Assembly: GCA_013288805.1 (NCBI GenBank)
Contig: JABDBE010000005.1
Location: 1 to 64,000, forward strand
DNA from: Acidobacteriota bacterium
Lineage (GTDB): Bacteria; Acidobacteriota; Terriglobia; Terriglobales; Acidobacteriaceae
Reading direction: 5' to 3'
Length of the DNA stretch: 64,000 nt
A program made the position numbers and the translations under genes. Shown piece after piece: positions 23,990 to 31,503 of this stretch (within the stretch, counting starts at the first letter, position 1; the number at the start of each line of letters is the position of its first letter). Under the pieces are notes generated by a model. The model made no database searches and was not told the origin of the DNA. It worked only from the letters and a program-made list of their open reading frames with translations.

Positions 23990-24446
23990 GACGAAGTGCG
24001 GATTCGATAGCGGCCCAGCCGGCGCCGGTTGCGATCTTCTAATCACAAGGGGCCCCACACTTTTTGTAAATATTGGCTTTGACCCTAGCCACGATCCCAT
24101 AGCAAATCCAACCGGGGTTCCTGTTGCAGGTATCATTGATGTCAGAGCTCTGGTAGACACCGGCGCACAAGAGTGCTGTATTGATTCTCTCCTCGCAGCC
24201 CAGTTGAAGTTGCCTCTTGTAAATCGGCGGCAGATTTCTGGTGTTCACGGGAGTCACACGGCTAACGTTTACTTGGCGCAAGTTCATGTTCCAGCGCTCA
24301 GTGTAACGATGAATGGCGCTTTTGCGGGCGTCGATTTGATCGCTGGCGGCCAGATTCACAGCGCGCTTATTGGAAGAACATTCTTGCGTCACTTCACGAT
24401 GACCTACGAAGGTAGAAACGGAACCGTCACGCTGTCGAACGATTAG
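23982..24446 (+). CDS. Retropepsin-like aspartic protease domain protein
   Basis: 154 aa. Contains the aspartic protease signature ALVDTGAQECCID near residue 55 (D-T-G) and the C-terminal flap-to-ALIGRTFLRHFTMTYEG segment seen in bacterial retropepsin-like proteins, which act as homodimers. No signal peptide, so cytoplasmic. Start overlaps the upstream DUF5678-like gene by 8 bp, implying coupled expression. The catalytic D-T-G is intact, so protease activity is plausible; substrate unknown, possibly the partner protein. Confidence 0.75.
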   Translation: MVKTKCGFDSGPAGAGCDLLITRGPTLFVNIGFDPSHDPIANPTGVPVAGIIDVRALVDTGAQECCIDSLLAAQLKLPLVNRRQISGVHGSHTANVYLAQVHVPALSVTMNGAFAGVDLIAGGQIHSALIGRTFLRHFTMTYEGRNGTVTLSND

Positions 24447-24473
24447 GGCTCCTTCTGGCCTCAGAATCCCACT

Positions 24474-24641
24474 ATGCCAAGCGCCCGGAAGAAGATCAAT
24501 CTTGAAAAGGTGCTGGCGTCACTCGATGCTGTGTGCCCGAAATGCGGGAGGGTCATTACACCGGCCGAGATGCAGCGGATTGATTTTGAGCGGATGAAGT
24601 GTCCAGCATGCGGAGAACTGTTTACGCAGGGTCGGAAGTGA
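24474..24641 (+). CDS. Small zinc-ribbon protein (55 aa)
   Basis: 55 aa: MPSARKKINLEKVLASLD, then CPKCGRVIT and KCPACGELF, two C-x2-C pairs 27 residues apart, a zinc ribbon. Follows the retropepsin-like gene on the same strand by 27 bp. Tail-to-tail 20-bp overlap with the reverse gene at 24622. Function unknown; probable nucleic-acid binding. Confidence 0.6.
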   Translation: MPSARKKINLEKVLASLDAVCPKCGRVITPAEMQRIDFERMKCPACGELFTQGRK

Positions 24642-24819
24642 TGTCTCCGTCCTGATTCCGTTTCTTGTGGCACTCATGAACGCAGAAGATCGACTCGCCG
24701 GGATAGTCGTCTCGCTTAAAGATGCCGGGACAGTTCTCGCACATTCCGTCACCGCATTCCTCGGAAATCGAGGTCAGGACGTTCGGCTCTTGGCCCGGTG
24801 CGAAGCGCGTACGTATCAT
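24622..24819 (-). CDS. Cysteine-rich small protein
   Basis: 65 aa with MCENCPGIF and FCVHECHKK, giving a C-x2-C plus C-x3-C-H set that could bind zinc. The rest is charged. Overlap with the 55-aa zinc-ribbon gene on the other strand lowers confidence. No ribosome site obvious. Confidence 0.42.
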   Translation of the reverse strand: MIRTRFAPGQEPNVLTSISEECGDGMCENCPGIFKRDDYPGESIFCVHECHKKRNQDGDITSDPA

Positions 24820-24863
24820 TGAGTTTTATTGTAATGCCGGGAACCTAGTTCCCAAGCAAAAAC

Positions 24864-24886
24864 GGCCCAACGGTGAGCGTTGGGCC
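24864..24886 (-). terminator. Rho-independent terminator (reverse strand)
   Basis: Perfect 9-bp stem GGCCCAACG/CGTTGGGCC with 5-nt loop, followed on the reverse strand by GTTTTTG. It terminates the leftward RHH/Xer operon. Confidence 0.75.
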
Positions 24887-25023
24887 AAATTTGGGTGACT
24901 TGGAGACTTGAAGCCTTCTGCTGTTGTACACCCGTCGCTATGCGCTTCTAGCGTGCGGGTGAGTCGGCATTATAACGGGCCGGAGAAAGATTTTAGGTCT
25001 TCGACCGGCCCGTGCCGTCCCCA
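24887..25023. other. Structured intergenic segment, candidate small RNA
   Basis: No gene. A hairpin CACCCG...CGGGTG with inner CGCTA/TAGCG (24929-24961) and a 9-bp stem ACGGGCCGG/CCGGCCCGT (24975-24983 with 25015-25023) lie next to the terminator. Could be a regulatory RNA or a recombination structure. Confidence 0.4.
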
Positions 25024-25094
25024 ACTAGTCAACACATATTTGCGTGTGAAGCAACTTCTCCTTTCGTTTTGGATTTAACACAACATTCTTAGCC

Positions 25095-25328
25095 TTAACT
25101 CTGTAGCGGGTGAGTTAGGGTTTTCAATTCTTCGACGATTTGCTCCAACCGGCCGCGAGGCGTTGGCGTGATTTTCTGCTGTGTCGGCAAGGCTGGGGCG
25201 CGCTCGATCTCGCGGAACAAGGCCCGGAGTCCTGCCCGGATGATCTGAGCTGTACGCAAGCCAGTTGAGGACTGCAATTTGGCGAGTAGTGCTTGGTCTG
25301 CTTCCGTGAGGTAAATTGATGTTTTCAT
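25095..25328 (-). CDS. Ribbon-helix-helix (CopG-like) protein
   Basis: 77 aa. N-terminus MKTSIYLTEADQALLAKLQ then TGLRTAQIIRAGLRALF is a ribbon-helix-helix DNA-binding unit, as in CopG and toxin-antitoxin antitoxins; the tail is disordered. It follows the Xer-like gene by 3 bp in the same operon, so it may autoregulate that recombinase operon. No toxin partner is adjacent. Confidence 0.8.
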   Translation of the reverse strand: MKTSIYLTEADQALLAKLQSSTGLRTAQIIRAGLRALFREIERAPALPTQQKITPTPRGRLEQIVEELKTLTHPLQS

Positions 25329-25331
25329 TCG

Positions 25332-26396
25332 TCACCCCTTTCGTACGAGTCTTAGCTTCTTGCGCGTGTGGAACCGCTTACCAGCTTCCCTCGCGCGCTC
25401 CAGATGATAGGCGCATCGCCTTTTGCCGGGCGTGGCAACGGCCGCACATTCCTCGCACGGGATGATCGCTGGGCTCAGCAAACCCCTCATGCCTAGGGTT
25501 AACTGCCGATGTTTCCCTGACGCCCGCGGATGGTGCTCCATGTAGTCCTGTTTAATCGACTCAAGGGTCACGTGAGTGTAAATCTGGGTTGTGTCGATGT
25601 CGGCATGTCCTAGGATCGTTTGCACTACGCGAAGATCCGCGCCGCCTTCGAGCAGATGCGTAGCGCAGGTGTGGCGTAGAGTGTGCGGACTGACGCGGCG
25701 CCCGATGTGTTCGAAGTATTTGTGAACGATCTGCCAGACCCGCATTCGGGTAAGATGCTGCCCTTTATTCCCAGGGAAGAGCCAAAGCGAATCCCATGGG
25801 GAGCTCGCGAGATATCGCTTTAGGGCTTCCTGTGCCCGATGTCCAAACGGAGCAATGCGCTCCTTGTCTCGTTTTCCGTGCACTAGGACGCATCGGTTGA
25901 TCAGGTCCAGATCACTCACGCGAACGCTCACGATTTCCGATGCACGCAAGCCGGCACCGTATAGCAATTCCAATATGGCTCGATCGCGCCACGCCCCAGC
26001 ATTATCACCAGGAGGAGTTGTCAGAACATCGTTGATTTCTGCGGGGCTTAACCACGTGGGAAGCGTTTTCCAGCCTTTCGGGGCCTCGATGCTCGCCATG
26101 GGATCGGCGGCAACAAGGCCATCCATGGACAGAAACTTAAAGAAGTGGCGCAAGGTCGATATCTTGCGCGCGACAGAACGGGCGGTCACGGTGGACTGCA
26201 GTTCGTCGCTGTAGCCCTTTAGGTCTTTGGGGTGGCGAGTGCCAAGAAACCGTAAGAAGTGGGCCACGTCGCAGCGGTAAGCTTCGATCGTGTTTGATGC
26301 GAGGCCCTTCTCCACTCTTAGGTAATCCACGAAGCTTTCAAGCGTGGCATCGTTTGTCGCTTGGATCGGAATCGGGAAAACGAGAACTTTGCTCAT
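25332..26396 (-). CDS. XerC/XerD-like tyrosine recombinase with C-terminal zinc knuckle
   Basis: 354 aa. Core-binding domain about 15-100 (ATLESFVDYLRVEKGLASNT); catalytic set R151 (GAGLRASE), K175 (VHGKRDKER), H238-R241 (SPHTLRH), H264 (LGHADI), Y273 (QIYTHV), all intact. Unlike usual Xer proteins of about 300 aa, it has a tail (about 312-331) with C-x2-C-x10-C-x2-H (PCEECAAV... RRCAYH). ATG at 26396 overlaps the upstream zinc-ribbon gene by ATGA. Could be a second recombinase of the element, for dimer resolution or cargo gene exchange. Confidence 0.9.
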   Translation of the reverse strand: MSKVLVFPIPIQATNDATLESFVDYLRVEKGLASNTIEAYRCDVAHFLRFLGTRHPKDLKGYSDELQSTVTARSVARKISTLRHFFKFLSMDGLVAADPMASIEAPKGWKTLPTWLSPAEINDVLTTPPGDNAGAWRDRAILELLYGAGLRASEIVSVRVSDLDLINRCVLVHGKRDKERIAPFGHRAQEALKRYLASSPWDSLWLFPGNKGQHLTRMRVWQIVHKYFEHIGRRVSPHTLRHTCATHLLEGGADLRVVQTILGHADIDTTQIYTHVTLESIKQDYMEHHPRASGKHRQLTLGMRGLLSPAIIPCEECAAVATPGKRRCAYHLERAREAGKRFHTRKKLRLVRKG

Positions 26397-26599
26397 GAGC
26401 GCTTCCTCCGTCCAGAAATGCGTTTCTGCTGGCGCGCCGGAAGAATGCGAACTTTGGCGGAGCGAAGCTTGTTGAGTGCCCCGCATCTGCGGCAGAGTGT
26501 TGGTTCGCCGTCGATATCGGCGCCCGTCGCGATGTCATTCTCACAACGCGGGCAGATGTGAATTTCAAACGTGAAAGGTGCTACTTTTGGGCTAGCCAT
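26393..26599 (-). CDS. Small zinc-ribbon protein upstream of the Xer-like gene
   Basis: 68 aa: HICPRCENDI and LCRRCGALN form two C-x2-C pairs, then a basic tail (RQQKRISGRRKRS). Ribosome site GGAGGGGCAAAC before the ATG. Translationally coupled to the recombinase (ATGA). Likely DNA-binding accessory; role unknown. Confidence 0.72.
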   Translation of the reverse strand: MASPKVAPFTFEIHICPRCENDIATGADIDGEPTLCRRCGALNKLRSAKVRILPARQQKRISGRRKRS

Positions 26600-26702
26600 G
26601 TTTGCCCCTCCTGCGGGCGAACTGGTTAGGGCTGGGCCGGTGTCACTAGCACTTGCTCAGTCCGTTTATGTTTGGGGGAGGGACTGTTTCTCGGGCGGAC
26701 CA

Positions 26703-26731
26703 AGTAAATCACCTTGCGGCTAAGGTGTCAA
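26703..26731 (-). promoter_or_regulatory. Promoter of zinc-ribbon/Xer/RHH operon
   Basis: Reverse strand TTGACA (26726-26731), 17-nt spacer, TTTACT (26703-26708). The spacer begins CCTTAGCCGC, the same 10-mer as in the integrase promoter spacer, here extended to the palindrome CCTTAGCCGCAAGG. It precedes the zinc-ribbon gene (start 26599). Confidence 0.68.
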
Positions 26732-26759
26732 GCCTGCCGCCTATTAGAATCTTGGCCGG

Positions 26760-26963
26760 ATGGTCACCCCGGACGAAGATCAGATTTCGCAACTTCTCGC
26801 GGAACTCGGGCGCAGAGGTGGACTCGCCAGAGCCAAGAAACTGAGCCCAGCACGGCGCAAGGAAATCGCCACCAAGGCGTCGAAGGCAGCAGCCAGAGCT
26901 AGAACAAAGAAGGCCCAAAAATCGCAGACCGCGGCGAAGCGGAAGGACAATCATCATCTATGA
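26760..26963 (+). CDS. Small basic protein related to the one beside the integrase
   Basis: 67 aa. Motif GRRGGLARAKKLSPARRKEI and TKASKAAARARTKK resembles the protein at 14811-14960. Lys/Ala-rich end. ATG at 26760 lacks a strong ribosome site; TAGAAT at 26745-26750 would put transcription start almost at the ATG. Overlaps the DUF4145 gene by ATGA. Confidence 0.6.
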   Translation: MVTPDEDQISQLLAELGRRGGLARAKKLSPARRKEIATKASKAAARARTKKAQKSQTAAKRKDNHHL

Positions 26964-27619
26964 AGTACGTACCCGCTGAGTTCAACAAGTCTGCTTTTCA
27001 TTGCCTTTTTTCAAATTGTGGCACTTATGCCAAACAAAGTTGGGCCGGTCTATATTGGGTTCAAGCGCACCCTGTGCACGGTGGCAGCTACCATGCGCAG
27101 GTTCCCGACTTGGTGTTGGCCGTCTGTGAGCATTGCGGTCAATGCTCTATATGGTTTAAGACGAAACTAATCTTTCCCGCTGCACGAACTGCACCTGCGC
27201 CACACCCCGAAACACCAGAGTCAATCAAAGCGGACTACGAAGAGGCACGGGCAGTATTTGGGGAGTCACCTCGGAGCAGCGCAGCCCTTTTGCGACTCTG
27301 CGTTCAGAAACTTTGCATCACACTTGGGCAGCCCGGAAAGAATCTCAATGACGACATCGGGGAGCTTGTTATCCAGGGATTGCCCGTTATCATTCAGCGG
27401 TCACTCGATATTGTTAGAGTCATAGGAAACAACCAGGTACACCCCGGCGTTTTAGACGTTCGGGACGATCCAGCGATGGTGACGCTTCTGTTTGAACTGG
27501 TAAATCTTATCGTGGAGGATCGAATCGCCCGACCCAAGCAAATTGAAGCACTCTATGGAAAGTTACCGGAAGGCGCCCGCAAACAGATCGAGTCGCGTGA
27601 CGAGAAGGTCAAGAGCTAG
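26960..27619 (+). CDS. DUF4145 domain protein
   Basis: 219 aa. N-terminal cysteine pairs (HCLFSNCGTY, VCEHCGQCSIWF) suggest a zinc-stabilised fold; residues about 80-210 match DUF4145: DYEEARAVFGESPRSSAALL, LCVQKLCITLGQPGKNLNDD, then a helical end. DUF4145 is often fused to type I restriction HsdR subunits and other defence proteins, but this is stand-alone. Last gene before the right att core, the usual place for cargo. Confidence 0.78.
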   Translation: MKYVPAEFNKSAFHCLFSNCGTYAKQSWAGLYWVQAHPVHGGSYHAQVPDLVLAVCEHCGQCSIWFKTKLIFPAARTAPAPHPETPESIKADYEEARAVFGESPRSSAALLRLCVQKLCITLGQPGKNLNDDIGELVIQGLPVIIQRSLDIVRVIGNNQVHPGVLDVRDDPAMVTLLFELVNLIVEDRIARPKQIEALYGKLPEGARKQIESRDEKVKS

Positions 27620-27641
27620 CGCACAATCCAGCGCACAATGG
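27617..27641 (+). repeat. Candidate integrase arm-type site, right
   Basis: TAGCGCACAATC then CAGCGCACAATGG: two GCGCACAAT units in the same orientation as the pair at 13591-13614. Confidence 0.5.
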
Positions 27642-27731
27642 CTGCCGAATACCAGCCACCAACCCCGATTATCAAGATTGAATCCGCTTGGAAGTGATTG
27701 ACCCGCCGTAGGCGCGTGTCAGAGCAGCCTT

Positions 27732-27772
27732 TTAAAAGGGCATTGCTCTGCCAACTGAGCTACGCGCCCACA
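27732..27772. repeat. Right attachment-site core (isolated tRNA-Lys 5' half)
   Basis: 41 bp identical to 13486-13526. The 3' half of the tRNA is absent on its left, so this is not a functional tRNA. It is the chromosomal side of the original tRNA gene. Confidence 0.9.
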
Positions 27773-27902
27773 TTATTACCAATCTATCACAACCGAATGG
27801 AGTGATTGCGTCTCGACACCTGAGACCGGGTTGCACGCGCCGGTCATGAAAACAATGAGTGGAGGCATCACTTTCACGCCTTGATTCTCCGTTAGTTTGC
27901 GC

Positions 27903-27970
27903 TTGACACCTGCGTACCAGCAGTTAATATAAGTGAATGTTTATGCATTAAGGTGCATAATTATTCATGA
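27903..27970 (+). promoter_or_regulatory. arg operon promoter with tandem ARG boxes
   Basis: TTGACA (27903-27908), 16-nt spacer, TAATAT (27925-27930). Directly after are two ARG-box-like 18-mers, GTGAATGTTTATGCATTA (27933-27950) and GTGCATAATTATTCATGA (27953-27970), 2-3 bp apart as in known ArgR targets; the second runs into the argR start codon. Binding of ArgR with arginine here would block transcription start and translation. Confidence 0.8.
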
Positions 27971-28413
27971 TGAATAAAACCTTAAGACAACGGGCAATCC
28001 TTCAGCTTCTGAAGCACGGCCCCATCGCCAGCCAGGACGACCTGCAGCGGGCTCTGCGCAAACGGGGCCTCAAGGTAGGGCAAGCTACGCTCTCGCGGGA
28101 TGTTCGCGATATGCGATTGGCAAAGACGGCGGATGGGTACTCTCTGTCGCAAGGCGAGAGTTCGTCTACGCCAGCTTTGCCGCCCGTATCGCGACTGGTG
28201 CGGGAATTTGTGCTGGGGCTGCGCCCGGCACAAAACCTGCTTGTCATCAAAACGAGCGTGGGCAGCGCGCAACCTGTCGCCGCCGCCCTCGATGAAGAGG
28301 AATGGCCAGAAGCGATTGGCACCATCGCTGGCGATGACACGATCCTGACCATTTGTCCCGACAAAGAGGATGCGAAAAGGTTGGCCGCGCGCATCCAGGA
28401 GATGCTCGCCTGA
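27967..28413 (+). CDS. argR: Arginine repressor ArgR
   Basis: 148 aa. N-terminal winged HTH (RQRAILQLLKHGPIASQDDL, GQATLSRDVRDMRL) and C-terminal hexamer/arginine domain with GTIAGDDTILTI. ATG at 27967 or 27970; AAGGTG 11 bp upstream. First gene of the arginine operon, so the regulator autoregulates through the overlapping ARG boxes. Typical length for the family. Confidence 0.95.
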   Translation: MMNKTLRQRAILQLLKHGPIASQDDLQRALRKRGLKVGQATLSRDVRDMRLAKTADGYSLSQGESSSTPALPPVSRLVREFVLGLRPAQNLLVIKTSVGSAQPVAAALDEEEWPEAIGTIAGDDTILTICPDKEDAKRLAARIQEMLA

Positions 28414-29459
28414 TGCCGGCAAAACTTAAGGCCGCAGTACTGGGTTCGACAGGATATACCGGTCTGGAGCTTACACGGCTTCTGCTGCGTCATCCCCGGC
28501 TGGAACAACCCGCTTTACTCCAGCGCGAGAAGCAAACCGACACAGCCTGCAACCTGGCCGAAATGTTTCCTGTGCTTTCAGGCAATGGAAGTTATCCGCT
28601 GCAACCGCTGTCATGGCCGGCACTCAGGCAACAGGGTGTCCAGTTACTGTTTCTGGCCACGCCGCATCAGGCTTCGCGTTCCCTGGTTCCCGAAGCCATC
28701 GCGCAAGGGTTGCGCGTCATTGATTTGAGCGGGGCCTGGCGGCTCAAGCGGGAACAGCATCGCGCAGTGTATGGCTTCGAGGATGCGGATTCAGTGGCGG
28801 CGGCGGATGTCACCGAGATGGCGATTTACGGACTACCGGAGTTGCACCGCGATCAGATTCCTGGCGCAGCATTAGTGGCGAATCCGGGGTGCTACGCGAC
28901 TTCGGTAATCCTGGCTTTAGCGCCGCTGCTCGCGGCTGGCATTATAGATCGCGAGCGTGGAATCATTTCCGATTCAAAGTCTGGGGTATCGGGCGCGGGT
29001 AAGGAACCGAATTCGCGCACCCACTTTGTTTCTGTTGCCGACAACCTTTCGGCGTACTCGGTATTCGGTCATCGGCACGTGGGAGAGATGCTCGAACAGT
29101 TGCAACTGAATACATGTGAACTGATTTTCACTCCTCATCTGCTTCCGATTCCCAGAGGAATTTTATCGACTATCTACGTTCATTTGAACCGTGAGATGAA
29201 GGCAGGGGAAGTCGAATCTTGCTTTCGTGACTTTTATGCTGGCCGGCGATGGGTGCGGATTTTTGCGACGCCGAAGCTCCCGCAAATCCAGTTCTCTCTG
29301 CACACCAACTATTGCGATCTTGGCTTTTGTCTTGCGGACGACGGCCGTCGTTTGGTGTTGGTCTCCTGCGTGGACAACTTGCTCAAAGGCGCCGCCGGAC
29401 AGGCAGTGCAGAACATGAATCTGATGTACGGATGGAAAGAAGAGGAAGGTTTGCAGTGA
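28413..29459 (+). CDS. argC: N-acetyl-gamma-glutamyl-phosphate reductase ArgC
   Basis: 348 aa. NAD(P)-binding start LKAAVLGSTGYTGLELTRLL, catalytic Cys in ALVANPGCYATSVILAL, and SGVSGAGKEPNSRTHF. Reduces N-acetylglutamyl phosphate to the semialdehyde, third step of arginine synthesis. Start in the stop codon of argR (TGATG). Near-identical operon spacing to its neighbours. Confidence 0.96.
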   Translation: MPAKLKAAVLGSTGYTGLELTRLLLRHPRLEQPALLQREKQTDTACNLAEMFPVLSGNGSYPLQPLSWPALRQQGVQLLFLATPHQASRSLVPEAIAQGLRVIDLSGAWRLKREQHRAVYGFEDADSVAAADVTEMAIYGLPELHRDQIPGAALVANPGCYATSVILALAPLLAAGIIDRERGIISDSKSGVSGAGKEPNSRTHFVSVADNLSAYSVFGHRHVGEMLEQLQLNTCELIFTPHLLPIPRGILSTIYVHLNREMKAGEVESCFRDFYAGRRWVRIFATPKLPQIQFSLHTNYCDLGFCLADDGRRLVLVSCVDNLLKGAAGQAVQNMNLMYGWKEEEGLQ

Positions 29460-30241
29460 AAATCGTAGTCAAAATCGGGGGCGCGGCGCTCGAGGATAAA
29501 GCGAGATTGCGCCAGTGTGCGCGGGCGATCGTCGAGTTGGCGCAGGACGGCCATCACGTCGGGGTGGTTCACGGTGGGGGTAGCGCGCTCACGCGAACTC
29601 TGAAACTGCTGGGCAAAGAGAGTGATTTTGTAAACGGCCTGCGCATTACGGACGCTGAGACGCGCGACGTGGCTCTCATGGTCCTGTCGGGGATCGTGAA
29701 TAGAACTCTGGTCGCGGCCATCGTTGCGGCCGGAAGTGCTGCGGTGGGTCTGTGTGGCGCAGATGGGATGGGCTTTCGGGCGCGCAAGAAGCAAACCCCT
29801 GGCTGCGATCTTGGTTTTGTGGGCGAAATCTGTTATGCGGAGCCGCGCTGGATCGAGGCCATCTGGAGCGCGGGGGGAATTCCGGTTCTGTCTTCGGTAG
29901 CGCTGGGCTCCGACGGCGAATATTACAACATCAATGCAGACCAAATGGCGTCCGCCTGCGCCGTCGCCTGCCATGCCGACACGCTGATTTTTCTTACGGA
30001 TGTCGACGGAGTAAAAGGTGCAGACGGTGAGGTAATTCCCTGGTTGAATACGAAGGAAGTAGCCGCCTTGATTGCCGCTTCCGTCATCGGCGGCGGCATG
30101 CTACCCAAGCTCGAGGCTTGCACTCAGGCGCTCCATAAAGGCGTGGGTCGAGTGAGAATTCTACCTGCGGCGCAAGTCGAAATTCTGCCGCAGTTCTATT
30201 TCACGAAGATGGCATGTGGAACGGAGGTGATTGGCGCATGA
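29456..30241 (+). CDS. argB: Acetylglutamate kinase ArgB
   Basis: 261 aa, GTG start overlapping argC as GTGA, with GAGGAAGG upstream. Amino-acid kinase fold: KIVVKIGGAALEDK, VVHGGGSALT, and ADQMASACAVACHADTLIFL, with TDVDGV. Phosphorylates N-acetylglutamate. No N-terminal helix typical of arginine-inhibited hexamers is visible, so feedback type is uncertain. Confidence 0.94.
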   Translation: MKIVVKIGGAALEDKARLRQCARAIVELAQDGHHVGVVHGGGSALTRTLKLLGKESDFVNGLRITDAETRDVALMVLSGIVNRTLVAAIVAAGSAAVGLCGADGMGFRARKKQTPGCDLGFVGEICYAEPRWIEAIWSAGGIPVLSSVALGSDGEYYNINADQMASACAVACHADTLIFLTDVDGVKGADGEVIPWLNTKEVAALIAASVIGGGMLPKLEACTQALHKGVGRVRILPAAQVEILPQFYFTKMACGTEVIGA

Positions 30242-31503
30242 GCCTCGCTTCCGTCATCCGTTCCGAAGAAAAATTGCTGCTCCCGACCTACGATCGTCAC
30301 AATATCCTGTTCGAGAGAGGCCGTGGCGTGTATCTGTGGGACTCGCGCGGCAATCGCTATTTGGATTTTCTAAGTGGAATCGGCGTGAATGCGCTGGGAC
30401 ACGCGCATCCTGCGATTCAAGCGACTTTAAAGCGGCAAGCGGGGCGACTGATTCACGTTTCCAATCTGTTTTTTCACGAGTATCAGGCGGAACTCGCTAA
30501 AAGGTTGACCAAGATTTCCGGCACGCACCGGGCCTTCTTCTGCAACAGCGGAACCGAAGCCTGGGAGGGCGCGCTGAAACTTGCCCGCATCTACGCTCGG
30601 ACTAGGAATACGAATGGCCACCGGCCAAAGTGGCGCATCTTGGCTCTCGACAACTCATTTCATGGTCGCACTTTCGGTTCGCTCGCGACCACGGGCCAAG
30701 CCAAGTATCGCGATCCTTTCGTTCCGCTTCTACCCGGAGTCGGCTTCGTTCGGTTCAACGATGTGGAAGACCTGAAACACCAGTTCGACGCGGGCGTATG
30801 TGCGCTCTGCATTGAGACCATTCAAGGGGAGGGTGGAATCTGTCCGGTCAGCCCGGAGTTTTTGCAGCTCGCACGCCAATTGACGGAGAGCAGTGACGCA
30901 TTGCTGATCCTCGACGAGATTCAGTGCGGCCTGGGACGAACCGGCCGCTACTTCGCTTACCAACATTATGGTGTACAGCCTGACATCGTGACCATTGCGA
31001 AGCCGTTGGCAGCAGGATTGCCGCTCGGAGCGATTCTCACTACCAATCGCGTAGCCAGTAGCATGCACCCTGGTATGCACGGTACTACCTTTGGCGGAGG
31101 ACCTCTGGCCTGCGCAGTTGCGATCGAGTTTCTGAGGGTGTTGGAGGAATTGCTCGATCATGTGCGCGAGATTGGAAGTTATTTCCAGGGACAACTTGCA
31201 GCACTGAAGGTTAGACACGATTGTATCCGCGAAGTTCGCGGAATGGGCCTCATGGTCGCGGTGGAATTAGACTCTGCCGACATGGCGAAAACCGTAGTTT
31301 CCACTCTGCTGGCAAAGAGAATTCTGATTAATCGCACGCATGAGACGGTTCTTCGCTTTTTGCCGCCCTACATCATTCAAGAAAAGCATGTTGATGAAGT
31401 GATCCGAGCGCTCGATTCAGCCCTGGCTTTGAAACGGCGTCGTGCACCAACGCAGGCGGTACATCAGATTCAAAAAACGAAAAAGAGGAGTCAAAGTGAA
31501 TAG
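30238..31503 (+). CDS. argD: Acetylornithine aminotransferase ArgD
   Basis: 421 aa. Class III aminotransferase: FLSGIGVNALGHAHP, FCNSGTEAWEGALKLARIYA, ILDEIQCGLGRTG, and PLP lysine in IVTIAKPLAAGLPLG. Starts in the argB stop (ATGA). Converts N-acetylglutamate semialdehyde to N-acetylornithine and may also serve lysine synthesis (DapC role), relevant since dapA and dapD lie downstream. Confidence 0.95.
   Translation: MSLASVIRSEEKLLLPTYDRHNILFERGRGVYLWDSRGNRYLDFLSGIGVNALGHAHPAIQATLKRQAGRLIHVSNLFFHEYQAELAKRLTKISGTHRAFFCNSGTEAWEGALKLARIYARTRNTNGHRPKWRILALDNSFHGRTFGSLATTGQAKYRDPFVPLLPGVGFVRFNDVEDLKHQFDAGVCALCIETIQGEGGICPVSPEFLQLARQLTESSDALLILDEIQCGLGRTGRYFAYQHYGVQPDIVTIAKPLAAGLPLGAILTTNRVASSMHPGMHGTTFGGGPLACAVAIEFLRVLEELLDHVREIGSYFQGQLAALKVRHDCIREVRGMGLMVAVELDSADMAKTVVSTLLAKRILINRTHETVLRFLPPYIIQEKHVDEVIRALDSALALKRRRAPTQAVHQIQKTKKRSQSE

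Larger units (their letters stand above)
13486..27772. mobile_element. Integrated element in tRNA-Lys (phage-satellite or integrative plasmid-like), about 14.3 kb
   Basis: Bounded by an exact 41-bp direct repeat: 13486-13526 (inside the intact tRNA-Lys) and 27732-27772 (isolated tRNA 5' half). An integrase gene starts right beside the left repeat. Inside are SSB-like, VapE-like and DnaB-N-like replication genes, HTH regulators, a five-gene block of phage-like unknowns, a second XerC/D-like recombinase and small cargo genes. No capsid, portal, terminase large subunit, tail, relaxase or mating genes were seen, so it probably depends on another phage or plasmid for spread. Flanking genes (gerW-like, argR) are normal chromosome. 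Confidence 0.88.

Noticed and set aside
25095-25328. RHH gene as antitoxin of a toxin-antitoxin pair
   Set aside because: No toxin-like gene adjacent; its partner is the recombinase gene.
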